A DNA stretch of 64,000 bases from CAYPNF01 sp964411985 (GTDB taxonomy: Bacteria > Verrucomicrobiota > Verrucomicrobiia > Limisphaerales > J093). The notes under the pieces are model-generated. The model was given only the letters and a program-made list of their open reading frames with translations, ran no database searches and was not told the DNA's origin. This document shows positions 1 to 10,000 of the stretch, in pieces. Within the stretch, counting starts at the first letter, position 1. Every line of letters starts with the position of its first letter. The position numbers were made by a program, and so were the translations under genes. The stretch covers positions 1-64,000 of the forward strand of contig CAYPNF010000030.1 in NCBI GenBank assembly GCA_964411985.1, read 5' to 3'.

Positions 1-2034
1 CGCGTCCAGGCCACCATCGACGGCCAAGCCTTCTGGCAAATGCGGGAAATCTCCTGTACCTCCGTTGGCATCGACAACGGTCTACTGGCCCACTTTGGCC
101 TCGGCGACGCCACGAATGTCACGACCCTCCGCATCGAGTGGCCCTCCGGGAATGTCCAGGAACTGCTCGACGTGTCACTGGACCAGATGATGACCGTAAC
201 GGAACCGGTGCTGATCACCCCCAATCGACCCTCGGCCAGCCTCAACGGCGAGGTTGCACTCCGTTCTTCCCGCTCCGGGAGTCTGCAGTGGCGCTTTGAA
301 GGTGTTGATCTTTCGGGACAGACCAACACCACGTTGGTGTTAACCAACCTTACGGCTGCCCAGCAGGGCCGCTACAGCGTGGTGGTGACCTCGGGCGAAA
401 GCGTAACAACGAACTTCACCTACGTTTTTGTGGACACCCAGTTCACGAAGATCACCACTGGACCGGTTGCTGAAACCCATCCAGAACCTTTCGGTTGCGC
501 CTGGGGGGACTATGACAACGATGGCTACATTGATCTGTTCGTCTCGACTGGCGTCTACGGATCGCAAGAGTTCAACTGCCTCTACCACAACAACGGGGAA
601 GGAACCTTCACGAAGACCACCACCAACGAGGTGGGAGCCATTGTGGGGGATCGAGGATCCTACAGTAATGTGGCCTGGGGGGACTATGACAACGATGGAT
701 TCCTCGACATGATCGTGGCAGCCGCCGGAACAAACTCCACCTTCTTAGCCTCGCTTTATTGGAACCGGGGCGATGGCAAGTTCGACCTCGTCACCAACGC
801 TGGCGCGATCAACACAAACCTGTTCAGCTTCGGAACGATGTGTTGGGGAGATTACGATCAAGATGGCTTTCTTGACCTTTTCATGGGTAACGGCGAGGGG
901 GCTCTGATGAACTCCCTGTACCACGCTGAGGGCGATGGGACGTTCACGAGCATCACCCAAGGGCCACTCGTCACTACGTCTTTCCCCAGTGTGCAGGGGG
1001 CAGGCTTCAGTGACTTGGACGGCGACGGCGACTTGGATCTGGTCCTAGCGACTTGGCCCAGTGGTGGGCCCGAAGCATTCCGCAACGACGGCGGCAACTT
1101 CGTGCGAGTGACCCAAGGAGCCCTCCCGTTGGATAGTGGAGGTTCGATCACACCCTCATTCGGCGATTACGACAACGACGGAAGAATGGACATCTTCGTG
1201 CCGATGTACAACTCCACCAGCCATTTGTTCCATAACGACGGGAACTGGCAATTCACCAAAAGCTTGCTCGGCGCCGCTGGCGAAACGGGTCACAGTATCT
1301 GGGGCGATTACGACAACGACGGGTACCTGGATCTGTTCATCACCCGCGGCCAGGGCACTGCGGTTGTGAATCTCCTGTTCCGCAACAACGGCGACGGAAC
1401 GTTCACCCAGGTCAAGCTCGGCAGCTTGGTCAACGATGTTGGTCGTTCTGCGACGTGCGCCTGGGGGGACTATGACAATGACGGTTTCCTGGATCTGTAC
1501 GTGGCTCGGCGGCCGCCAGAGGCTTGCTTGCTCTACCACAACAACGGCAACGCTAACCACTGGCTGATGGTGAAACTCATCGGAACTACCTCCAACCGGT
1601 CGGCCATCGGGGCCAAGGTTCGGGCCTATGCCAAAGTCCAGGGGAAACTCCAGTGGCAGATGCGCGAGATAGCTGGAGGGAACCGTGCTCAAAACGATCT
1701 TCGCGCCCACTTCGGCCTAGAGACCGCTACCAATGTTAGCAAGGTGGTTATCGAATGGCCCTCAGGCACGCTGCAGGAGATTGCCAATGTAGCAGCCAAC
1801 CAGATCCTCACGATTACCGAACCGCGACGACCGGTGCTGGCTGGAGCCCTGCGGGCCAGCGACGGCGCGTTTCTGTTGTCAGTGAGGGCCGACCTTGGAC
1901 AGCACATCAGAATCTACGCTTCCGAGGACCTGGTCAACTGGGTGGAAGCTGGGGACTGGACAGGGAGTGGACAGGCGTTCGAGTTGCCGCCTCTGGGATC
2001 GGCCCGATTCTTTAAAGCAGAAGTGGTGGAGTAG
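1..2034 (+). CDS. Exported FG-GAP/VCBS protein with Ig-like and two ASPIC/UnbV domains (5' partial)
   Basis: The frame is open from base 1, so the true start lies upstream; the first in-frame ATG at 40 falls inside a domain and is not the start. The visible 677 residues begin with the end of an ASPIC/UnbV domain (AHFGLGDATNV, then IEWPSG), then an Ig-like segment (about nt 210-440), then at least six Asp-rich calcium-binding-type FG-GAP/VCBS repeats (GDYDNDGYIDL, GDYDQDGFLDL, SDLDGDGDLDL and similar; nt 500-1500). A second complete ASPIC/UnbV domain follows (RAHFGLETATN, IEWPSG; nt 1590-1800), and then a short C-terminal module ending in ARFFKAEVVE. FG-GAP repeats of this kind usually form a beta-propeller in secreted or surface proteins of the CRTAC1/UnbV type. 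The substrate is unknown. It is the first of four co-oriented exported proteins and is followed by a strong hairpin. Confidence 0.85.
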   Translation, partial: RVQATIDGQAFWQMREISCTSVGIDNGLLAHFGLGDATNVTTLRIEWPSGNVQELLDVSLDQMMTVTEPVLITPNRPSASLNGEVALRSSRSGSLQWRFEGVDLSGQTNTTLVLTNLTAAQQGRYSVVVTSGESVTTNFTYVFVDTQFTKITTGPVAETHPEPFGCAWGDYDNDGYIDLFVSTGVYGSQEFNCLYHNNGEGTFTKTTTNEVGAIVGDRGSYSNVAWGDYDNDGFLDMIVAAAGTNSTFLASLYWNRGDGKFDLVTNAGAINTNLFSFGTMCWGDYDQDGFLDLFMGNGEGALMNSLYHAEGDGTFTSITQGPLVTTSFPSVQGAGFSDLDGDGDLDLVLATWPSGGPEAFRNDGGNFVRVTQGALPLDSGGSITPSFGDYDNDGRMDIFVPMYNSTSHLFHNDGNWQFTKSLLGAAGETGHSIWGDYDNDGYLDLFITRGQGTAVVNLLFRNNGDGTFTQVKLGSLVNDVGRSATCAWGDYDNDGFLDLYVARRPPEACLLYHNNGNANHWLMVKLIGTTSNRSAIGAKVRAYAKVQGKLQWQMREIAGGNRAQNDLRAHFGLETATNVSKVVIEWPSGTLQEIANVAANQILTITEPRRPVLAGALRASDGAFLLSVRADLGQHIRIYASEDLVNWVEAGDWTGSGQAFELPPLGSARFFKAEVVE

Positions 2035-2057
2035 ACCGCAGGAACCGGTCAACAACG

Positions 2058-2100
2058 CTGCGCGCAGGGCGGAGGCGAGAATCGCACGCCCTGCGCGCAG
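2058..2100. terminator. Perfect 14-bp inverted repeat, terminator-like hairpin
   Basis: CTGCGCGCAGGGCG at 2058-2071 pairs perfectly with CGCCCTGCGCGCAG at 2087-2100 around a 15-nt loop. It lies 24 nt after the stop of the FG-GAP protein gene. There is no T-tract, so it is either a rho-independent-like terminator without a U run or an mRNA-stabilising stem. It separates the FG-GAP gene from the LVIVD tandem array. Confidence 0.6.
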
Positions 2101-2144
2101 TACTGACGGTGTGGAACGAAAAGTATTGTTCAGTCAATGAAGTT

Positions 2145-4880
2145 ATGAAGAGAGAAGATCACATCAACCGGCTGATCCCTAATCTCCCAACAACCACGGG
2201 AGGGCACCTCTCGAGTATGGTCTTGGTCGCTGCCGTGTGGCTCAGCACTGCCCTTCCGATCCAAGCGCAACTGGTTTTCGATGCTGCCAAGGACTTTTCC
2301 AGCAACCAAAACCCCAACGGGGCTTGGAGCTACGGCTGGTGGCCTACCGGAAGCCAGGAATTCAGGTTGTTTGGCAGGGCGTTGTCGGCCTCGGCACTTC
2401 AACCACCACCTTCAAGCTCGCAGATCTGGGTTTGGCATGTGCCCAATTCCACGGGCTCCTGGGCCATTGACTGGCTGAGTGTCGCCTGTAACACGAGCAC
2501 CCAGACGGAGTTCATCAACCATATGGACGTGCCGTCTGCCAGCCTCCACCTCCATCCCGGCCCTAACGACGAGAACTCCGTCGTTCGCTGGACGGCTCCG
2601 GCCTCCGGCGTGGCAGATCTTACAGTCATCTTCGAAGGCCTGAACCCCAACGGGACGACGACAGAGGCCCACGTGTGGCATAACGGGAATGCCCTCTACG
2701 AAGCCTCGGTCAACGGTTTTGGCGAGAGCAGTCGGGTAGCCTTCCAGAGGATTACGGCGGTGGTGGTCGGCGACGTGATCGACTTCGGGGTAGGTTACGG
2801 CAATGGTTCCTACACCTCCGATTCCACCTTGCTCAGCGCCTGCGTACAACTGACCCCGGCAGGGGCATTCGTTCACTGTCCAGCAGGCTCCCGAACGGTT
2901 TGGGAGAAAGACGGAGCGGTTCGGGTTGGTGTGCTGCGGCTTGGCCCAGAACTTCTCGACCAGGAGGTCACGGTGGACTACGCCACGGTCGAGGTCACGG
3001 CTCAGGCGGGAAGCGATTATGTCCAGGCCTCCGGCACGCTACGCTTTGCCCCCGGAGAGACCAACAAGGTGCTCACGATTCCGATCCTCGATGACAGCCT
3101 GGAGGAGCCGGAGAAGCAGTTTCAACTCAGGCTCAGCAACCCAAGCACCGGTGTTTCGATGGGCAATTCCAACGTGGTCATCCGGATCCAGGACGACGAA
3201 ATGCTCTTCTACGACGACTTCGAGAGTTACCTGCCTGGCTTCTTTCCCGGGAACGGTTGGACGCTGGTCTACGGAGGCGCAGGGCCTGAGGTCCAGCGGA
3301 TCGAGGCTCCCCCGGGCGGAAGGAGTGGCCAGGCTTTTCACATGACGGGAGTTTCCGGTTGGGTGGCCCGTGCCTATCATCCGGTTGAACTGCCGCCTCG
3401 TTTCACGATGGAGTGCCTTCTTTATTCGGGGGAGGGGGCGGGTTTTGGCGCCTACAACCCGGCTCTGGGTCCCTGGGGTGACCACTATGCCACAGTGGTA
3501 TTTCTTGGGGGGCAGATCCAGGCTCTGCTGAGGGCGTATCAGAATCTTGGGCAGATCGACATCCTCTACTCGCCGCTGATCCCCTACCAGCCCAACACCT
3601 GGTACCGCATCCGCTCGGTCGTCGACCTGGCCTCCAGGAGTTTTGACGTCTACGTTGATGACCAACGGGTCGGGCAGGGGCTCCCAATCCTGGAGCCGGG
3701 TCTCCCCTCGGGCCTGGAGGCCTCGTCCAGCGGTTCGTTCTGGCTGGACGAGGTCAAGGTGGTCACGGCGATGCCCCAAGCGCCCCTGAGCCTGCAGCCT
3801 ATGGGCATTTGGCGTTCTACCTCAACGAACGCGGTGAACCTCGTCCAGGCCTTTGGCAAGACGGTGTTTGTCGGTACCGATAACGGGACGACACACTCTC
3901 TGGACATATCCGACCCAGCCAAGCCCATGCTTGCCGGAACCTGGGAATCCCTGCTCACGCCCTCCTCCCTGTGCATTCGCAGCAACCTCGCCTTCATCGC
4001 CGGTTGGGAGACCGACGTCTTCAGCACCGTCGAGGCAGTGGATTTCACCGATGCAGCACATCCAGTCCTTCGCCACTCCTTTGACACTCCAGGGTACGCG
4101 CACGGGATCACCACGACAGACCGAAATGCCTTCGTCGCCGATGGCGACAACGGTTTGATCATCCTGGATATCTCCGATCCTACGGCGCTGCGACAGGTGG
4201 GACATTATCCGACCCGAGGTCCCCTCACGCACATTGCCCTCAACGGCATGATCGCCTACCTCGGGCTGGAAGGGGGCCTGATCATCCTCGATATCACCGA
4301 CTCGGCTAAACCGGTGCGGGTGGGCGCCTGGTCCACCAGCAACCCCATACGTGATTTGGCAGTCCAAGGAACCACGGTCTTCGTCTTGGAGGCCGGGAAG
4401 GGCTTGGAGATCCTCGACGCCCGGGAACCCGGCAACCCCGCTTTACTGGGAAGCAACGGCTGGGTGATGGACGCGGTGGCCTTGGATGTCCAGGGCGACT
4501 TCGTGTTCTTGGCTAACGGAACTCGAGGCTTGCAGGTGATCGATGTAAGCCACCTGGCCAAGCCGGAGTGGGTGGCGGGCTATGCGACCACGGGTCCGGC
4601 CCAAGATGTGGTCGCGTCGGGCAACCAGATCTGGGTCGCCGCCGCAGCGCAGGGCTTGCTGGGATTTGAACTCCTAGATCGGCGCATCCAGTTCCAGCAA
4701 CCGAAGGGCCCAGGCAGTCTCTTCTCGTTGTCCTGGCAGGCCGATGCGGGATGGCAGCTGCAGAACACCCCGAGCTTGGAGAAAGTGAATTGGCAGGCCG
4801 TTCCGACCACGGAAACCACAAACCGGATCACCGTGCCGGAAGGGGGCGGCGGCGGATTCTACCGCTTGGTGAAGCCATGA
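2145..4880 (+). CDS. Exported Calx-beta / LamG-like / LVIVD-repeat protein (paralogue 1)
   Basis: I chose the ATG at 2145 (911 residues). The frame also allows a GTG at 2109, but only the later start places the hydrophobic stretch MVLVAAVWLSTALPIQA as a signal peptide after a short basic leader. Next comes an N-terminal beta-rich region, then a Calx-beta-like domain (about residues 245-335; SDYVQASGTLRF, DDSLEEPEKQF). A jelly-roll/LamG-like segment (FYDDFESYLPG, about 340-540) follows, then six or so LVIVD repeats (LDISDPAKP, VDFTDAAHP, LDITDSAKP; 550-840). The C-terminal tail ends in GFYRLVKP. LVIVD repeats form propeller-like folds in bacterial surface proteins and their ligand is unknown. 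The next two genes share the same propeller and tail, so this is a tandem paralogue set. Confidence 0.85.
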   Translation: MKREDHINRLIPNLPTTTGGHLSSMVLVAAVWLSTALPIQAQLVFDAAKDFSSNQNPNGAWSYGWWPTGSQEFRLFGRALSASALQPPPSSSQIWVWHVPNSTGSWAIDWLSVACNTSTQTEFINHMDVPSASLHLHPGPNDENSVVRWTAPASGVADLTVIFEGLNPNGTTTEAHVWHNGNALYEASVNGFGESSRVAFQRITAVVVGDVIDFGVGYGNGSYTSDSTLLSACVQLTPAGAFVHCPAGSRTVWEKDGAVRVGVLRLGPELLDQEVTVDYATVEVTAQAGSDYVQASGTLRFAPGETNKVLTIPILDDSLEEPEKQFQLRLSNPSTGVSMGNSNVVIRIQDDEMLFYDDFESYLPGFFPGNGWTLVYGGAGPEVQRIEAPPGGRSGQAFHMTGVSGWVARAYHPVELPPRFTMECLLYSGEGAGFGAYNPALGPWGDHYATVVFLGGQIQALLRAYQNLGQIDILYSPLIPYQPNTWYRIRSVVDLASRSFDVYVDDQRVGQGLPILEPGLPSGLEASSSGSFWLDEVKVVTAMPQAPLSLQPMGIWRSTSTNAVNLVQAFGKTVFVGTDNGTTHSLDISDPAKPMLAGTWESLLTPSSLCIRSNLAFIAGWETDVFSTVEAVDFTDAAHPVLRHSFDTPGYAHGITTTDRNAFVADGDNGLIILDISDPTALRQVGHYPTRGPLTHIALNGMIAYLGLEGGLIILDITDSAKPVRVGAWSTSNPIRDLAVQGTTVFVLEAGKGLEILDAREPGNPALLGSNGWVMDAVALDVQGDFVFLANGTRGLQVIDVSHLAKPEWVAGYATTGPAQDVVASGNQIWVAAAAQGLLGFELLDRRIQFQQPKGPGSLFSLSWQADAGWQLQNTPSLEKVNWQAVPTTETTNRITVPEGGGGGFYRLVKP

Positions 4881-4927
4881 GTAGCCCACGTGCAAACACC
4901 GTTTTAGGACATAACTAACCCTGACTT

Positions 4928-6727
4928 ATGAAAACGAAACCATGTATGGAAAACCCCAACCCTTGCCGCTTTCACTGCAACCCACCTTGGTCGGTGGGAG
5001 TTCTCCAGTTGCTCAAACCACGGTGCCTGGTGGGCCTTGTCTTGTGCGGATCCCTATTGGCCGGGATGGAGTCCCTGGGAGCGGTTTGGCAGTACACCCA
5101 GGACTTTGAGGGTGTCGTGGGCGCGGAGTGGTCCCGTCAGCAGATCGATGTCACCCCCGTTGGACAGCGGCGTTTTCTTGGCCGGTTCGGCAACGACACG
5201 GTCAGCCTTACGCTGTCCAGTTTGCCTCCGCACCAGGCGGTTACGGTTTCGCTCGACCTGTTTATCATCAACTCTTGGGATGCCCACGGACCCGTCAATG
5301 TGGGCGGTCCTGACGTCTGGGATCTGAGCGTGGCTGGCGGACCGACACTCCTTCACACCACGTTCAGCAACACCGGGTATGCCAATCCTTTTCAGGCATA
5401 TCCAGATAACTATCCAGGTGCGGACCATCCTGCTGGAACCGGTGCTGTCGAATCCAACACTCTGGGCTATGGTGACGCCGTTTATCATCTAATCTTCACT
5501 TTCCAACACCGTGCCAGTGGGCTCAGCCTCAACTTCACGGGTCAGGGACTTCAAGAATTGTGGGATGAAAGCTGGGGCGTGGACAACGTGAGCGTCGCTC
5601 TAAGTCCACCCGATGGAGGTCTCTACATCCAAACGGAATTGGTGCCTGTGGGCGTCTTGTCCCTCACCAACCAAGGGCCCGTGCGCCGCATCGCCGTCTC
5701 CGGCCAACGCGCTCTCGTTACGGCTGGCGATCGGAGTGTGCATCTGGTCGACCTCAGCACACCATCCAGCCCAACCCTGCTGGGGACTTGGCACACCCCT
5801 TGCCCGGTGTCGAACGCACAATTGATGGGCAGTATGGCTTACGTTGCATCCTACGAGACCAACTTCCTGAGCACCGTTGAGATCATCGATTTTAGCAATC
5901 CCGCGAAGCCCTCGATCAGGGGGTATTACGACACGGCTGGCTATGCGGAGGACCTAGCGGTGGTCGGAACCACGATCTACGTGGCTGATGGCAACGCGGG
6001 GTTGTTGGTGCTGGACTCGAGTAATCCAACCTCGCCCCAAAAACTGGCGAGATACGACACCAAAGGCATTGTCAGCAAGGTCGCTGCCGTCGGAGACTAC
6101 ATCTATTTCGTCGATGGCAAGTGGTTGCTGATCTTGGACGTCAGCAGTCCGGCGGTTCCGGTGAGGTTGGGTGCTTACGAAGTGCCCGGAGGGATCTTGG
6201 ATCTGAAGCTGGTCGGTTCGAAAGCGTACGTTCTTGAGGGCGGAGTCGGTCCTCAGGTGCTGAACCTCGCGGACCCAGGGAAGGTCCAGAGACTGGGCAC
6301 TCATCGTACCTGGGGAATGGAAGCGGTGGCCGTGCTGGGCGATTACGCCTGCCTGGCCAAAGGTGGCTCTGGATTGGAGGTCGTAGACGTGAGCAACCCA
6401 GCGAACATCGCTTGGGTAACGGGAGCGACAATCGGGGGTGGGGCTCAAGATGTTGAGGTGATGGACAGATACTTCCTGGTCGCCACGGCTGAGCAAGGAC
6501 TGAACGTCTATGAAGTCCGCCAAACACCCTGGCTGCGGTTGGACGCGCCTGTCATTTCAGGGGAGACGATGACGCTCTCCTGGCCTGCCGTGGAGGGCGT
6601 CAGGCTGCAGAAGTCCTTTGGCCTGAGCGCGCCCAGTTGGCAGGAGGTTCCTGGATCCGAGATCACAAACACCATGACTCTACCCATGAGCGAGAACATG
6701 GGTCTTTATCGCTTGGTGAAACCGTGA
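4928..6727 (+). CDS. Exported LVIVD-repeat protein (paralogue 2)
   Basis: A 599-residue protein starting at ATG 4928, 47 nt after the preceding stop. The N terminus has a long leader and a hydrophobic core (CLVGLVLCGSLLAG) that fits a signal peptide. Residues about 55-215 form a beta-rich lectin-like region (YTQDFEGVVGAEW, and VDLFIINSWDAHGPVNVG-type text typical of jelly-roll segments). Residues about 220-520 carry LVIVD repeats (VDLSTPSSP, IDFSNPAKP, LDVSSPAVP, VDVSNPANI). The C terminus is a short FN3-like module ending in GLYRLVKP. Organisation and repeat register match the genes on both sides, so the three arose by duplication with different N-terminal modules. Secreted or cell-surface role inferred; ligand unknown. 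Confidence 0.85.
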   Translation: MKTKPCMENPNPCRFHCNPPWSVGVLQLLKPRCLVGLVLCGSLLAGMESLGAVWQYTQDFEGVVGAEWSRQQIDVTPVGQRRFLGRFGNDTVSLTLSSLPPHQAVTVSLDLFIINSWDAHGPVNVGGPDVWDLSVAGGPTLLHTTFSNTGYANPFQAYPDNYPGADHPAGTGAVESNTLGYGDAVYHLIFTFQHRASGLSLNFTGQGLQELWDESWGVDNVSVALSPPDGGLYIQTELVPVGVLSLTNQGPVRRIAVSGQRALVTAGDRSVHLVDLSTPSSPTLLGTWHTPCPVSNAQLMGSMAYVASYETNFLSTVEIIDFSNPAKPSIRGYYDTAGYAEDLAVVGTTIYVADGNAGLLVLDSSNPTSPQKLARYDTKGIVSKVAAVGDYIYFVDGKWLLILDVSSPAVPVRLGAYEVPGGILDLKLVGSKAYVLEGGVGPQVLNLADPGKVQRLGTHRTWGMEAVAVLGDYACLAKGGSGLEVVDVSNPANIAWVTGATIGGGAQDVEVMDRYFLVATAEQGLNVYEVRQTPWLRLDAPVISGETMTLSWPAVEGVRLQKSFGLSAPSWQEVPGSEITNTMTLPMSENMGLYRLVKP

Positions 6728-7060
6728 ATGACCGTCGGCTGAGTTGATCCGATAGCGTCATGATTCGCCAATGGCCATGGGTCGCGTTTAACCGAAAGGC
6801 CGCGGTGACGTATCCAAGCCCATTGGCAGAGCGAAACCAGTCTGGCGGCTGGAGTTCAAGTGATGCTTGAAAGCGGGGGTGAACTGCAACCTGGGACGGG
6901 TGTCTGTTGGTAATTACTGTTCGGCAGCCAGTTGGCCTTCACGCAAAGATGTTTCAATGTCGTCGTTAACGACCCGCCAGATGTCCCGAGGTACATACAT
7001 GGACGATTCAGATGTGCGGAAGCCATGAAACAACTCGAAAAGGATCCCGTATAGCTCTTT
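6728..7060. other. Intergenic gap with possible antisense coding remnant
   Basis: This gap of 333 bases separates LVIVD paralogues 2 and 3. It contains an 8-bp inverted repeat (GCCAATGG 6767-6774, CCATTGGC 6820-6827) with a long loop. On the minus strand, 6914-7066 reads as a protein-like C terminus (FHKELYGILFELFHGF, MYVPRDIWRVVND) ending at a stop at 6914. Upstream of that the frame runs into the next gene on the opposite strand without a recognisable start. It may be the 3' end of a gene replaced when paralogue 3 was inserted. No family was recognised. Confidence 0.3.
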
Positions 7061-10000
7061 ATGAAAGCACCGATTATGCACACTCAACGCCAGGCCAACG
7101 GGTCGATCCACCCTTACCCACGAATCGGAGATGGGGGCCTTAACGGGTCCGTTCTGGCCGTTTGGTTCGCCCTCGCCAGCCTTGCCCTGGCCGAGGATCC
7201 CGGGATCACGGTGCAACCGACCCACCAGACGGTGAGCCTGGGGGGCACCCTACAATTCCCTGTGGGCATGACCTCAACGGATATCCCCCTCCACTACCAA
7301 AGGCAATACACCGCCCCCAACCTCCCTGAGGGCTTTACCAACGTCACCGTTGTGGCCCGAGACATTCCCCTCCAATCCAACGGATTGATCACGCCCGTGT
7401 TTGCCAGCGCCAATGTCTCAACCATCCCCTTGCAGGGTCCTTCACCTCTGACAGAGGGGCGTGCAGGCGCTAGCATGCTGGTTGGATTGAGAACCGACGA
7501 ACTCGTTCTCATCGACACCGAGGATCTCGGAAACGTCCGAACACTCTCCCACTTCGATCCCCCTGAGGGCCTTAGTCTTGGCCACCTCACCTTCCACAGC
7601 CGCCTGCAGCGTCTTTTCTGTTTCGGCTACGCGGGGGGCCAAGCTTGTGGCTTGCCGACAGTGTCTCTTGTCGAGTTTGTTCTGCCGCAGGGCATTCCCC
7701 AGGTCCTGACGACTTTGAAGGGTTTCTTCGAGTCGATCGTGTACGTGGATCCTCTTGATAGTTTTGTCGTCTCCCGACATTCCTACTCGGCTGACAACTG
7801 TATCACGGATGAACTGTTGAGTGTGGCGCTGGATGGTACCTTGACCCACTTGCAGCGGACTTCGCTCGACGGTGACGCCATGGTTTACGATGCGCTGCAC
7901 GACAGCTTCTACACCACAGACTCCAACGGTGTCGGCCAGCTTCAACGCATGGATCTGGCGACAGGCTCGATCACGAGCCTCGGCGCGATTCCCTTCAACA
8001 TGGGGGACATGGCATTCTCTCCAGCCGAGGCCACCCTGTACGCTCTCAATGAAACCGGCAACGGTCTCTTTCGCATCACGCCCGACGCCAGCGGCTCCAC
8101 CATTTCTGTATCATGGGCTGGCGACTTTACCGGTCTGCCTGTCGCTGGGATTGCTTTCGTCCCAGAAGTCGTGCTTCTTGCCACCAATCAGCCTCCCACA
8201 ATTCAGTCCCAAGTGATCGGTCAGACCAATTATGTGGGCGAAAACCTTCGTTTGCACGTGCTTGCTACCGGAAGTTGGCCTCTTAGTTACCAGTGGCTCA
8301 AGGACGGGACGAACATCGAAGGTGGAACGAACAGGACGCTGGTGCTTTCAAACGTCACCTTGATGGTGACCGGCGACTACACTGTGGTAGTTACGAATGC
8401 CCTTGGGGCGATCACCAGTACGGTGGAACGGGTCGAGGTGCTCGTTGTCACACCTGAGGATCTTACCAACGGAATGGTGGCGTACTACCCATTCAACGGA
8501 AACGCGAATGATGAAAGCGGAGGCGGGAAGAACGGCGTGGTGTACGGCGCAACGCTCACCCCTGACCGATTTGGTGTTCCTAACAATGCCTACCAATTCA
8601 ATGGCATAGACCAGTATATCGAGCTATCAGGAACCGAGCAGCTATCCTTCGTTCAGGGCGGTTTCACATTGTGCGCCTGGGTCATTTTTGGGGAGGCGGT
8701 AAGCGACGCCGACAGGATGATCATCGCAAAACACCGTGAGGGCTACCCTAATGGGTATTTTCTAGAGTCCATTTGGCTCGCCAATCAACCGGCGTTCTTT
8801 GTGAACGACGACCCGCGGGTAGTCGACTCCACCGGACAGAATGACGGTCGGTGGCATCACATCGTGGGCACGTTCGATGGCGCTGAAGCCATACTGTATG
8901 TAGACGGAATCAAAAAGGGCAGATCTCCGCAAACCGTTACGTATCCGAATGACACCCCGATATCCATTGGAAGATGCTTTCCTGACACGGGGAGCGGTAG
9001 ATACTTTGGAGGTGTAATCGACCAAGTGCGCATCTACAACCGCGCCCTCTTGGAACCGGAAATCAAAGCTCTCTACTCTTACAATGACTCCCAGGCCAAC
9101 CAACCACTGCACGTGCGAAGCGAACTCGTCGAGAAAGGCGCATGGTCTCCCTCCGCCAACGCTCCCGTCCATAAAGTCGCGGCTTCTGGCACCCGTGCCT
9201 TGGTCGCGTCCGGCGAATCCGAAGTACACCTGCTTGACCTCGGCAACCCTGCCAAGCCACGGTTGCTGGGAACGTGGCAAACGCTTTTCCCTCTTTCGGA
9301 TATCGAGTTACGCGGGAACATAGCCTACGTCGCCTCGTATGAACCGGACCTTCTCAGCACGGTGGAGATTGTCGACTTCACAGACCCTGCCAAGCCGCTG
9401 CTCAAGGGCTACTACGACACTGCCGGGTATGCAGAGGATGTGGAAGTGGTAGGGGGAATTGCCTGCGTGGCCGACTCCGAGGCCGGTTTGCTGATCCTGG
9501 ATGTGATGGATCCGGCCTTTCCCAGGAGGATCGGCAGCTATGACACAAAAGGCTCCGTTCACGCCGTCCAGATGGCGGGTCGTTACGCTTACATTGCACA
9601 AGGCAACTGGCTGGTGATCGTTGACATCAGTAATCCGAACAGCCCGATGCGGATGGGCGCGTATGAGGCTCCCGGAGCGATACAAGGAATCAATGTGAGG
9701 GGATCAAAAGTCTATCTGGCTGAGGGGAGGGGCGATTTGCGGATTCTGGACGTGAGTGATCCAAAGAATGTGGGCCTTATTGGAACCTACCGAGGATGGG
9801 GAGGAATGGGACTGGGGATGGCGATTTCTGGGAAATACGCCTACCTAGGCGCAGGCGACCATGGCCTGTACGTTTTGGACGTAGTCGATCCTGCGAAACC
9901 TACCTATCTGACCGGCGCTTGGACAAGCCCTGCCGAAGACGCGGCGCTGATCGGGAACTGTGCGTTGGTAGCTGGAGGTGGCAAGGGATTGCTCGTCTAT

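Noticed and set aside
500..1500. Repeated GGGGACTATGACAACGATGG-like DNA motifs
   Set aside because: They encode the Asp-rich FG-GAP repeats of one protein and are not a separate DNA repeat.
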